Below are positions 1-5,423 of a stretch of DNA of 5,521 nucleotides, piece after piece (the first letter of the stretch is position 1; each line of letters opens with the position of its first letter). This DNA comes from an uncultured Alphaproteobacteria bacterium (GTDB lineage: Bacteria > Pseudomonadota > Alphaproteobacteria > Caulobacterales > Hyphomonadaceae): contig CAIKXW010000314.1 in the NCBI GenBank assembly GCA_903831485.1, positions 1-5,521 of the forward strand, in the 5' to 3' direction. The translations under genes and the position numbers were made by a program. The notes below the pieces were generated by a model. It searched no databases. It was not told the origin of the DNA and worked only from the letters and a program-made list of their open reading frames with translations.

Positions 1-200
1 ACCTGAGCCTGCCATTCAGCAGCGATGGTCTCCGCCAGATGCTGTGTCGGCACGATGAACGGCTGCCCCGCCTGCGAGCGCAGCGCGCGCGCATCCAGCA
101 GCACAGTCCATCCGGGCTGGACGGGCGCGATCGACACGTCCGTGTAGAACCGCTTCGGCCGCTGATCGATCTCGCCCTTCACGCCCTTGGCGTACTCCAT
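1..200 (-). CDS. ATP12-family F1-ATPase assembly chaperone, N-terminal part (runs off left edge)
   Basis: Only the first 66 codons are in the window. The protein begins MEYAKGVKGEIDQRPKRFYT, and the RFY-x-DVS stretch, the later VLLDARALRS and the LAETIAAEWQAQ segment match the start of the ATP12 family (mitochondrial ATP12/ATPAF2 and alphaproteobacterial relatives). In mitochondria ATP12 binds the F1 alpha subunit before hexamer assembly; the same role for F-type ATP synthase is inferred in bacteria. The usual 'LDGR-x-RTP' motif is slightly altered here (LDARALRSQ). The ATG at 200-198 is chosen because an in-frame TAG lies two codons upstream and a GAGG Shine-Dalgarno sits at 209-212, eight bases away. 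It starts 14 bases after the rluC-type stop, so it is probably co-transcribed. The C-terminal half cannot be assessed. Confidence 0.85.
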   Translation of the reverse strand, partial: MEYAKGVKGEIDQRPKRFYTDVSIAPVQPGWTVLLDARALRSQAGQPFIVPTQHLAETIAAEWQAQ

Positions 201-214
201 CGTCTACGCCTCAC

Positions 215-1246
215 TCACCGGATGCGCCGCGGCTTGCGGAGATCGAAGAAATTCTCGGCGCTGTCCTCATCGAAGCCGAGCACCTCGAATGTCTGCTTCA
301 TGTGCGGCGAAAGCTCCGCCACGATCTCGACATCGCGACCGCCAGGGTTTGGCAGGCGAAGCGCGCGCGCATGAAGATGCAGACCATCAGCCAGCCCCTG
401 CGGCAGTTCGCGATCGCACGTATACTTTCGGTCACCCACGATGGCGCAACCGATGCCGGCCATGTGGAAACGAAGCTGGTGCGTGCGTCCCGTCTCTGGT
501 TTCAGCGCCACCCACGCGGCCTTGCGGCCCGCATTCTGGACAACCGAGTATAGCGTGGAGGCGTGCACCGCGCCCTTCTCGTTCTGCTCGGCGGCGCGCA
601 TTTTTTCCTTGTCGTCCTTCGGCCCGGTCGACTTGATCATCCAGCCGCGGATATCGCCCGTGGTCGGATGCGGCACGCCAAGCACGACGGCCCAGTAGAT
701 CTTGTCGAGTTCGCGCGAGCGGAACAGCGCGCCGAGTCGGTTGGCCGTGCCGACCGTCTTCGCGAGGATCAGCACGCCAGACGTGTCGCGGTCCAGCCGG
801 TGCACAAGTCGCGGCTTCTCCGCCGTGTCGGGCACAAGCGCGCGCGACAGCGCATCGATGTGGCGCGTCGTTCCCGTGCCGCCCTGCACAGCCAGACCAG
901 GCGGCTTGTTGAGACCAATGATGTGGTCGTCCTCGTAGATCACGAGCGATCGCATCATGTCGGCGTCGGACGCCTTCACACGTGTGCGCGGCTTGTCATC
1001 TTCGTCGTCGCCCTCACGACCTTTCGCGGCAGTCATCGGCGGGATGCGCACGGTCTGCCCGGCCTTGACGCGTGTGTTCGCCTTGGCGCGCGCGCCATCG
1101 ACGCGGATCTCGCCGGTGCGGCACGCCTTCTCGATCTGGCCCTGGGTGAGGCCATGGAACTTCCGCTTCAGCCAGCGATCAAGGCGCGTATCGTCCTCGT
1201 CCGCATCGACGCTGAGGGTGACAACCTGTCCGACGTTCCAGCTCAT
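215..1246 (-). CDS. rluC: RluC-type 23S rRNA pseudouridine synthase with S4 domain
   Basis: A 343-residue enzyme of the RluA/RluC/RluD family, which isomerises specific uridines to pseudouridine in structured RNA in the cytoplasm. An S4 RNA-binding domain spans roughly residues 18-68 (RLDRWLKRKF, then GEIRVDG and VKAGQTVRIP). A charged, flexible-looking linker covers about 73-96. The catalytic domain runs from about 100 to 325, with LNKPPGLAVQ at 112-121, the signature HRLDRDTSG at 149-157 (catalytic aspartate D152), and KPETGRTHQLRFH at 249-261. The ATG at 1246 is used because its ATGA overlaps the crcB stop, the S4 domain begins soon after, and the open frame further upstream (to 1432) encodes only arginine-rich sequence antisense-like in character inside crcB. 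The S4 domain and length favour RluC or RluD; E. coli RluC modifies U955, U2504 and U2580, but the targets here are inferred. The protein ends in a short basic tail (RKPRRIR). Confidence 0.9.
   Translation of the reverse strand: MSWNVGQVVTLSVDADEDDTRLDRWLKRKFHGLTQGQIEKACRTGEIRVDGARAKANTRVKAGQTVRIPPMTAAKGREGDDEDDKPRTRVKASDADMMRSLVIYEDDHIIGLNKPPGLAVQGGTGTTRHIDALSRALVPDTAEKPRLVHRLDRDTSGVLILAKTVGTANRLGALFRSRELDKIYWAVVLGVPHPTTGDIRGWMIKSTGPKDDKEKMRAAEQNEKGAVHASTLYSVVQNAGRKAAWVALKPETGRTHQLRFHMAGIGCAIVGDRKYTCDRELPQGLADGLHLHARALRLPNPGGRDVEIVAELSPHMKQTFEVLGFDEDSAENFFDLRKPRRIR
1243..1246 (-). promoter_or_regulatory. ATGA stop/start overlap of crcB and rluC-type gene
   Basis: The crcB stop TGA and the ATG of the S4-containing synthase share bases in ATGA. 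This is a classic translational-coupling junction, and it fixes the rluC-type start at 1246 rather than further upstream. Confidence 0.85.
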
Positions 1247-1620
1247 CCGAGAATCCGTTTCGCGATCATCATGCCGATGGCGACGGCGGCGAGGCCGGCG
1301 AGAACGGAGCCGATGGAATAGGTTGAAGCGCCGAGCCAGTCGCTGCGCTCGATCATGCGCATCGTCTCGAGCGAATAGGCCGAAAAGGTCGTGAACCCGC
1401 CGAGCACGCCGACGCCGAGGAACAGCCGCCATGGCTCGGCCGCGTCCCCGCGCGTCGCAAGCCAGCCTGCGAGCAGTCCGATGGCCAGGCTGCCGGACAC
1501 GTTGACCAGGAACGTCGCCACAGGCCAGCCATCGCCACGCAGCGGCATCGCCAGCGAGACGCAGAAGCGGGCCGCGGCGCCGAGGCCGCCCCCGAGGGCT
1601 ACGAGAAGGACGTTGAACAT
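1243..1620 (-). CDS. crcB: Fluoride ion channel CrcB/FluC
   Basis: A 125-residue inner-membrane protein with four hydrophobic segments, at about residues 3-25, 33-55, 66-89 and 96-121. Fluc proteins form dual-topology dimers with two pores that pass fluoride out of the cell and so relieve fluoride toxicity. Family marks seen here are GGGLGAAARF at 10-19, TFLVNVSGSLAIG at 36-48 with the conserved pore asparagine N40, and GGFTTFSAYSLE at 74-85, the TM3 break that holds the central sodium and the Phe-box. The first Phe-box position is F79; the second is tyrosine (Y82). The ATG at 1620-1618 follows a GGGG stretch at 1625-1628 and begins 18 bases after the preceding stop. It overlaps the next gene by 4 bases (ATGA). 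It sits inside an operon with no room for a fluoride riboswitch, so expression is probably operon-driven rather than fluoride-switched. Length is normal for the family. Confidence 0.95.
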   Translation of the reverse strand: MFNVLLVALGGGLGAAARFCVSLAMPLRGDGWPVATFLVNVSGSLAIGLLAGWLATRGDAAEPWRLFLGVGVLGGFTTFSAYSLETMRMIERSDWLGASTYSIGSVLAGLAAVAIGMMIAKRILG

Positions 1621-1638
1621 TTCGCCCCGCTCATAGGG

Positions 1639-2421
1639 CTAACTCGTGCCGGAAGCCAGATCGGCAGGCATTTCCAGCCCTGCGGCAGACAGAACATCGA
1701 GAAAATCCGCCGGCGGCGGGGCGTTAATCACGAAACGCCCGCCCGCCGTGGGGTGCGGTATCTCCAGCCGGAAGGCATGCAGCATCAAACGGGGCACGGG
1801 CAGGCCCTTCAGCGTGGACGCGCCACCGTAATACGGGTCGCCGAGGATAGGCCTTCCCTCGATCGACAGGTGGACACGGATCTGGTGCATCCGCCCCGTC
1901 TGGGGCTCCACAGAGAGCAGGTGCGTCTGCCCATTGCTGGCCAGCACCCGCCAGCGCGTGACCGCTGACTGGCTGCCCTGGTCTCCCGGGCGGGCGGCGC
2001 GCATGAGCTCCAGACCGGGGCGGGCGATGTGCCGGGTCAGCGGCATCGAAAACTCGGTCACGCCTTCCGGCAGGGGCGAGCCCGTGACCACGGCGAGATA
2101 GGTCTTGTCGACGAGGCGATCGGCGAAGGACTGGCTCAGTGCCGCTGCGGCCGGCTGGGTCCTGGCTGCCACGATGACGCCAGACGTTGGCGCATCTAGC
2201 CGATGAACGAGCCGCGGCCGCTTGCCGTTGGACCGGGCAAACGCCGCCATCAGCCGGTCGAGCGTGCGGTCCTCGACATTGCGGGTCTGGACCGGCAGCC
2301 CGGACGGTTTGTTGAACGCGATGATGCCGCTGTCCTCGTGAATGACGAACCCGCGCACGAATGCTGCGTCGTCCTCCGACACGGGCAGGCTTTCATAGTT
2401 GCGCTTGACGCCTTTAGTCAC
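1639..2421 (-). CDS. RluA-family pseudouridine synthase without S4 domain
   Basis: About 260 residues, forming a stand-alone RluA-type catalytic domain. Visible motifs are VIHEDSGIIAFNKPSGLPVQ at about 26-45, the active-site signature HRLDAPTSG at 73-81 (catalytic aspartate D76), VEPQTGRMHQIRVHL at 171-185 and GDPYYGG at 194-200. The protein lacks the S4 domain seen in its paralogue two genes downstream, which fits RluA or RluA-like enzymes acting on 23S rRNA and/or tRNA; the exact target cannot be read from the sequence. The start is set at GTG 2421-2419, where GTGACTAA overlaps the rarA stop by 8 bases. A second GTG at 2382, with GAAAG just upstream, would give a product 13 residues shorter and still intact. 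The open frame upstream to 2592 is rejected because it lies inside rarA and encodes low-complexity Ser/Thr/Arg sequence. The stop (TAG 1641-1639) is in frame with the crcB start that follows. Confidence 0.88.
   Translation of the reverse strand: MTKGVKRNYESLPVSEDDAAFVRGFVIHEDSGIIAFNKPSGLPVQTRNVEDRTLDRLMAAFARSNGKRPRLVHRLDAPTSGVIVAARTQPAAAALSQSFADRLVDKTYLAVVTGSPLPEGVTEFSMPLTRHIARPGLELMRAARPGDQGSQSAVTRWRVLASNGQTHLLSVEPQTGRMHQIRVHLSIEGRPILGDPYYGGASTLKGLPVPRLMLHAFRLEIPHPTAGGRFVINAPPPADFLDVLSAAGLEMPADLASGTS
2414..2421 (-). promoter_or_regulatory. Overlapping rarA stop and pseudouridine synthase start (GTGACTAA)
   Basis: The eight bases GTGACTAA hold the GTG start of the S4-less synthase and the GAC-TAA end of rarA in another frame. 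This arrangement is typical of translational coupling, where a ribosome ending on rarA re-initiates on the next gene. No clear Shine-Dalgarno precedes the GTG, which makes coupling more likely if this start is the true one. Confidence 0.6.
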
Positions 2422-3721
2422 CGGAACGCTCGCGGCGCAGCTTTGCCCATTGTTCCAGCTTCTCCCGGATCGGCGCTTCACGGCCTGCGCCCTTGGGCTG
2501 GTAGAAGGTCTGGCGCTCCATGTCGTCCGGAAAATAGTTCTGACCGGAGAACTGGCCTTCGGCGTCGTGGTCGTACTGGTAGCCCGCGCCATAGCCGAGC
2601 TGCTTCATCATTTTCGTCGGTGCATTGAGGATTTGCGCTGGTGGCGTCAGCGAACCTGTCTCCCGGGCAGCGGCGCGGGCCGCCTTGTAGGCGACATAGG
2701 CCGCGTTCGACTTCGGCGCAGTCGCCAGATGAAGCGCCGCTTGCGCCAGCGCCAGTTCGCCTTCGGGAGAGCCGAGACGCTCATAGGCGGCGGCCGCCTC
2801 GTTGCAGATCATCAGCGCGGTTGGATCGGCGAGACCAACGTCCTCGCTGGCGGCGCGGATCATGCGGCGCGCGAGGAACAGCGGATCCTCGCCCCCCTCG
2901 AGCATGCGGCAGAACCAGTACAGCGCCGCATCCGGATCGGACCCGCGCGTCGCCTTGTGCCATGCAGAGATGAGATTGTAGTGCTCCTCGCGATCCTTGT
3001 CATAGCTCGGCGCGCGCTTCTGCAGCGCCGCCATCAGGCCGTTCGCATCGATCGGGTTCTTGCGGTTCCAGGCGAAGACTTCCTCGACGAGGTTGAGGAA
3101 GTACCGCCCGTCGCCATCGGCCATCGCCATCAGCGCAGCCTTGCCATCGTCGGTCAGCGGCGCCGGCTTCTCGTACAGTTCCGCGGCGCGCGCCAGCAGC
3201 TTGCCAAGCGCTGCATCGTCCAGCCGCTTGAGCACCATGACCTGCGTCCGCGATAGCAGCGCGCTGTTGAGCTCGAAGCTGGGGTTCTCGGTTGTGGCGC
3301 CAACCAGCGTGACGACACCGCGCTCCACGAATGGCAGGAAGCCATCCTGCTGGGCGCGGTTGAAGCGATGGATTTCATCGACGAACAGCAGCGTGCCCTT
3401 GCCCGTTGCGCGGCGGCCTTCGGCCTTTTCGAAGGCGGCGCGCAGGTCCTTCACGCCGGAAAAGATCGCCGAGAGCTGTTCGAAATCGAGGTTGGCCCGC
3501 TTGGCGAGAAGGCGGGCGATGGTTGTCTTGCCCGTGCCCGGCGGCCCCCAGAGGATCAGGCTGGCCAGACGCCCCTGCGCCAGCATGCGGCCGATCGGGC
3601 CTTCAGGACCAAGCAGGTGATCCTGCCCGACCACGTCCTCGATGCTCTCCGGGCGCAAGCGGTCAGCGAGCGGACGGGGCGCTTCTTCAGTCAGTCCGGC
3701 GGCTTGGAACAGGTCGCTCAC
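2414..3721 (-). CDS. rarA: RarA/MgsA AAA+ ATPase, replication-associated recombination protein A
   Basis: A 435-residue clamp-loader-like AAA+ ATPase of the RarA/MgsA/WRNIP1/Mgs1 family. It acts at stalled replication forks and on single-stranded DNA ends, and in E. coli it binds SSB. Motifs in order are PLADRLRPESIEDVVGQDHL at 17-36, Walker A GPPGTGKT at 59-66, Walker B LLFVDEIHRFN at 111-121 (D115, E116), sensor 1 region ATTENPSF at 142-149, the arginine-finger segment SALLSR ending at R158, and sensor 2 GDGRYFLN at 203-210. The C-terminal half (about 245-430) is the tetramerisation domain typical of the family, with SDPDAALYW at 261-269 and MKQLGYGAGYQYDHD at 372-386. Length is normal. The start is GTG at 3721-3719: the protein begins MSDLF as relatives do, and an in-frame TAG lies three codons upstream. 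An AGG precedes it at short spacing. It lies 39 bases after the protease stop and overlaps the next gene by 8 bases. Confidence 0.96.
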   Translation of the reverse strand: MSDLFQAAGLTEEAPRPLADRLRPESIEDVVGQDHLLGPEGPIGRMLAQGRLASLILWGPPGTGKTTIARLLAKRANLDFEQLSAIFSGVKDLRAAFEKAEGRRATGKGTLLFVDEIHRFNRAQQDGFLPFVERGVVTLVGATTENPSFELNSALLSRTQVMVLKRLDDAALGKLLARAAELYEKPAPLTDDGKAALMAMADGDGRYFLNLVEEVFAWNRKNPIDANGLMAALQKRAPSYDKDREEHYNLISAWHKATRGSDPDAALYWFCRMLEGGEDPLFLARRMIRAASEDVGLADPTALMICNEAAAAYERLGSPEGELALAQAALHLATAPKSNAAYVAYKAARAAARETGSLTPPAQILNAPTKMMKQLGYGAGYQYDHDAEGQFSGQNYFPDDMERQTFYQPKGAGREAPIREKLEQWAKLRRERSGD

Positions 3722-3733
3722 ATACCTGATCTA

Positions 3734-3748
3734 GCGCGCCCAGCGCGC
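3734..3748 (-). other. Small GC hairpin between protease and rarA
   Basis: GCGCGC, a three-base loop and GCGCGC form a perfect 6-base-pair stem, extendable by one G-U pair on the minus strand. It occupies the middle of the 39-base protease-rarA gap. No T-run follows, so it is not a standard intrinsic terminator. It could pause polymerase or stabilise an mRNA end, letting rarA be read from the protease transcript at reduced level. It may also be a by-product of local GC richness. Confidence 0.4.
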
Positions 3749-3760
3749 CGCATCCACCCG

Positions 3761-5254
3761 TCAGATGCGGCCTCGGAGCTCCGACTCGATACGCTGGCCG
3801 TTGCGCTCGGTGGCGAGGCGCCAGGTAGCGGGCGGCGAGGTTTCGGCGCGCTTCAGGGCGGCGTCGAAATCACGCTTGGTCCGGATCGCCGTGCCGTTGA
3901 TCTCGCGGATGATGTCGCCAGGCTGGAAGCCGACATTGCCGGCGATCGTCCGCCGCGGAACGCTGTAGACCAGCATCCCCCCGCTGAACGCGTCCATGCC
4001 GACCTGCTCGCCCAGCGCCGGCGTCAGTTCGACCACCACGGCGCCCGCGAACGGGTTGGCGCCCTGCACCTGCACCAGTTCCTGCTGTGTTGCGCCCGGC
4101 GGCGAGGCGAGGCGCACGTTGATCTGTTGCGCTTTTCCGCCACGCAGGATGGACAGGCTTACGGTCTCGCCTTCGGCCTTCGTCGCCGCGATGAACTTCA
4201 TGCCGCGATCGTCGAACACTTCGCGGCCATCGACCGTGAGCACCACATCGCCCTCGCGCAGGCCGCCCTTGTCGGCCGGGCCGCCGGCATAGAGGTCAGC
4301 GATCAAAACGCCGCGTGGGCGATCCATGCCGAGCGCAGCTGCCTTGGCGCTGTCGATCACCTCGCCCTTCGCGCCGAGCCATGGGCGCACCAGCGTACCG
4401 CCGTTGACGGCCGCATCGACGACGCGCTTGGCCATCTCGGCGGGAATGGCGAAGCCGATGCCGTTTGAGCCGCCGCCGCGCGAGAAGATCATCGAGTTCA
4501 CGCCGACCAGCCGGCCCTGCATGTCGACCAGCGCGCCGCCGGAGTTGCCCGGATTGATAGAGGCATCGGTCTGGATGAAGGACGAGTAGTCCGACACGCC
4601 AACATCAGTGCGCGCCAGCGCCGAGACGATGCCGCTGGTGACTGTCTGACCAACGCCGAACGGGTTGCCGATTGCCAGCACGAGATCCCCCACTTCCAGC
4701 TCACGCGTGTCGGAGAAGGTCAGCGACGGGAGCGTCTGGCCCCTGGTGTCGATCCGCAGGACGGCAAGATCGGTGCGCGGGTCCTTCATCACCAGCTCGG
4801 CCGCGAACTCCCGGCGGTCATTCAGCACCACCCGGAAAGCATCTCCGCCTTCGACGACATGGTTGTTGGTGACGATCACGCCGTCACCGGCGACGATGAC
4901 GCCGGAGCCCAGCGAGTTCTCGACCTTCTCGCTGCGCGTCGGCGCGTTGCGGCAGTAGGCCTCCCACGGCGTTCCCGCCCACTGGCAGGACGAGCGCGTC
5001 ACGTTGACCGAAGAGTAGACGTTCACCACGGCCGGCGCGGTCCGGCGCACGACGGGCGCGAAGGACTGCTGGAGGCCTGCCTGCGTCAGGGGAACGATCT
5101 CCTGCGGCGCGGGCTCCGGGTTGGCCTGCAGCGGGGCGACGGCCGCGGGCGGCGCTCCCTGGCTCACCAGCTGGCCCAGCGCGGGCACGGCGAGCATGGC
5201 GAGAGCGGTCGCAAGGCCAGCGGACGCAGCGAGGATGATATTCTGCCGGTTCAT
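3761..5254 (-). CDS. degP: Periplasmic Do/HtrA-family serine protease with two PDZ domains (DegP/DegQ type)
   Basis: A 497-residue envelope protease and probable chaperone that degrades misfolded periplasmic proteins. Residues 1-28 form a Sec-type signal peptide (hydrophobic core 6-22, likely cleavage near PALG/Q). A Pro/Ala-rich linker covers 32-54. The trypsin-like domain spans about 61-285 with a complete triad: H132 in TNNHVVEGGD, D162 in DPRTDLAVLR and S238 in NPGNSGGAL. PDZ1 runs about 288-383 (PWLGAKG; GGLREGDVVLTVDG). PDZ2 runs about 402-492 (LTPALGEQVGM; GFQPGDIIREINGTAI). Two cysteines, C90 and C101, lie in a short loop before the GSGVIV strand and may form a disulphide. The ATG at 5254 is preferred over GTG 5269 because GGAGA lies six bases before it and the signal peptide begins there. 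The symbol denotes the family; DegQ or MucD would be equally fair. The gene has its own leader after the rplQ terminator, so it is probably the first gene of its transcript. Confidence 0.94.
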   Translation of the reverse strand: MNRQNIILAASAGLATALAMLAVPALGQLVSQGAPPAAVAPLQANPEPAPQEIVPLTQAGLQQSFAPVVRRTAPAVVNVYSSVNVTRSSCQWAGTPWEAYCRNAPTRSEKVENSLGSGVIVAGDGVIVTNNHVVEGGDAFRVVLNDRREFAAELVMKDPRTDLAVLRIDTRGQTLPSLTFSDTRELEVGDLVLAIGNPFGVGQTVTSGIVSALARTDVGVSDYSSFIQTDASINPGNSGGALVDMQGRLVGVNSMIFSRGGGSNGIGFAIPAEMAKRVVDAAVNGGTLVRPWLGAKGEVIDSAKAAALGMDRPRGVLIADLYAGGPADKGGLREGDVVLTVDGREVFDDRGMKFIAATKAEGETVSLSILRGGKAQQINVRLASPPGATQQELVQVQGANPFAGAVVVELTPALGEQVGMDAFSGGMLVYSVPRRTIAGNVGFQPGDIIREINGTAIRTKRDFDAALKRAETSPPATWRLATERNGQRIESELRGRI

Positions 5255-5260
5255 GCCATT

Positions 5261-5265
5261 TCTCC
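5261..5265 (-). promoter_or_regulatory. Ribosome binding site deciding the protease start
   Basis: GGAGA on the minus strand lies six bases ahead of the ATG at 5254. It overlaps the codons that would follow an alternative GTG start at 5269, so it supports the internal ATG. It also places the Met directly before the signal peptide. Confidence 0.75.
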
Positions 5266-5276
5266 GCACACGGGCC

Positions 5277-5304
5277 TCAGCCTGCCCGCGCCTGATTCAG
5301 CCTG
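5277..5304. repeat. Spaced direct repeat TCAGCCTG in the protease leader
   Basis: The octamer TCAGCCTG occurs at 5277-5284 and again at 5297-5304, so the copies start exactly 20 bases apart, close to two helical turns. A partial copy (CAGCCTGG) lies at 5346-5353, beyond the candidate promoter. The two main copies sit at and just downstream of the expected transcription start. Such an arrangement could be a regulator binding site, but in GC-rich DNA chance is a real alternative. Confidence 0.3.
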
Positions 5305-5305
5305 G

Positions 5306-5335
5306 AAAATAAGGCGCGGATTCCGGCGCAAACAA
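5306..5335 (-). promoter_or_regulatory. Candidate promoter for the degP-type protease gene
   Basis: On the minus strand TTGTTT (5335-5330) and TATTTT (5311-5306) are separated by 18 bases, resembling housekeeping -35 and -10 elements. They lie between the rplQ terminator and the protease start and would give a leader of about 45 bases. The same region reads CCTTG ... CCTTATTT, loosely like a heat-shock sigma-32 promoter (CTTG and CC-rich -10), which would suit an HtrA protease. Neither match is strong, and no mapped transcript supports them. Confidence 0.4.
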
Positions 5336-5370
5336 GGCTCGGACGCAGCCTGGCGACACGTCTGGACAAC

Positions 5371-5399
5371 AAAAAAGGCCGCCCTGACGGACGGCCTTT
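5371..5399 (-). terminator. Intrinsic (Rho-independent) terminator after rplQ
   Basis: Read on the minus strand, AAAGGCCGTCC pairs with GGGCGGCCTTT around a GTCA tetraloop. This gives an 11-base-pair stem (5374-5399) with one U-G wobble, followed without a gap by further T's so that a run of six T's ends at 5371. The stem begins 24 bases after the rplQ stop. On the plus strand the same stem would carry a C/A mismatch in place of the wobble and has no T-run after it, so the signal is directional. It should separate rplQ from the protease transcript. Confidence 0.92.
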
Positions 5400-5423
5400 C
5401 CGTAACTTTGAGAGAGGTACAGC

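Noticed and set aside
563..1321. A 252-codon plus-strand open frame opposite the rluC-type gene
   Set aside because: The minus-strand frame carries the S4 domain and the HRLDRDTSG motif; the plus frame is a compositional shadow.
1247..1432. A 62-residue N-terminal extension of the rluC-type protein
   Set aside because: It lies inside crcB in another frame, is arginine-rich low-complexity sequence, and the ATGA junction gives a better start at the S4 domain.
1621..1638. A fluoride riboswitch in front of crcB
   Set aside because: Only 18 noncoding bases precede crcB, far too few for the aptamer. I also saw no aptamer-like GGCGAUGG element in the protease leader.
2422..2592. A 57-residue N-terminal extension of the S4-less synthase
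   Set aside because: It overlaps the conserved rarA C-terminus and encodes Ser/Thr/Arg-rich sequence unlike RluA-family N-termini.
2399..3256. A 285-codon plus-strand open frame inside rarA
   Set aside because: It is fully antisense to conserved rarA sequence and shows no family motif or ribosome binding site of note.
3734..3748. The GC hairpin after the protease as a Rho-independent terminator
   Set aside because: There is no T-run on the minus strand after the stem, so it is listed only as a hairpin.
3368..4468. A 366-codon plus-strand open frame across the rarA start and the protease C-terminal region
   Set aside because: It is antisense to two clearly identified genes. Its translation is rich in Arg, Ala, His and Asp with no recognisable domain, as expected for a reverse frame of GC-rich coding DNA.
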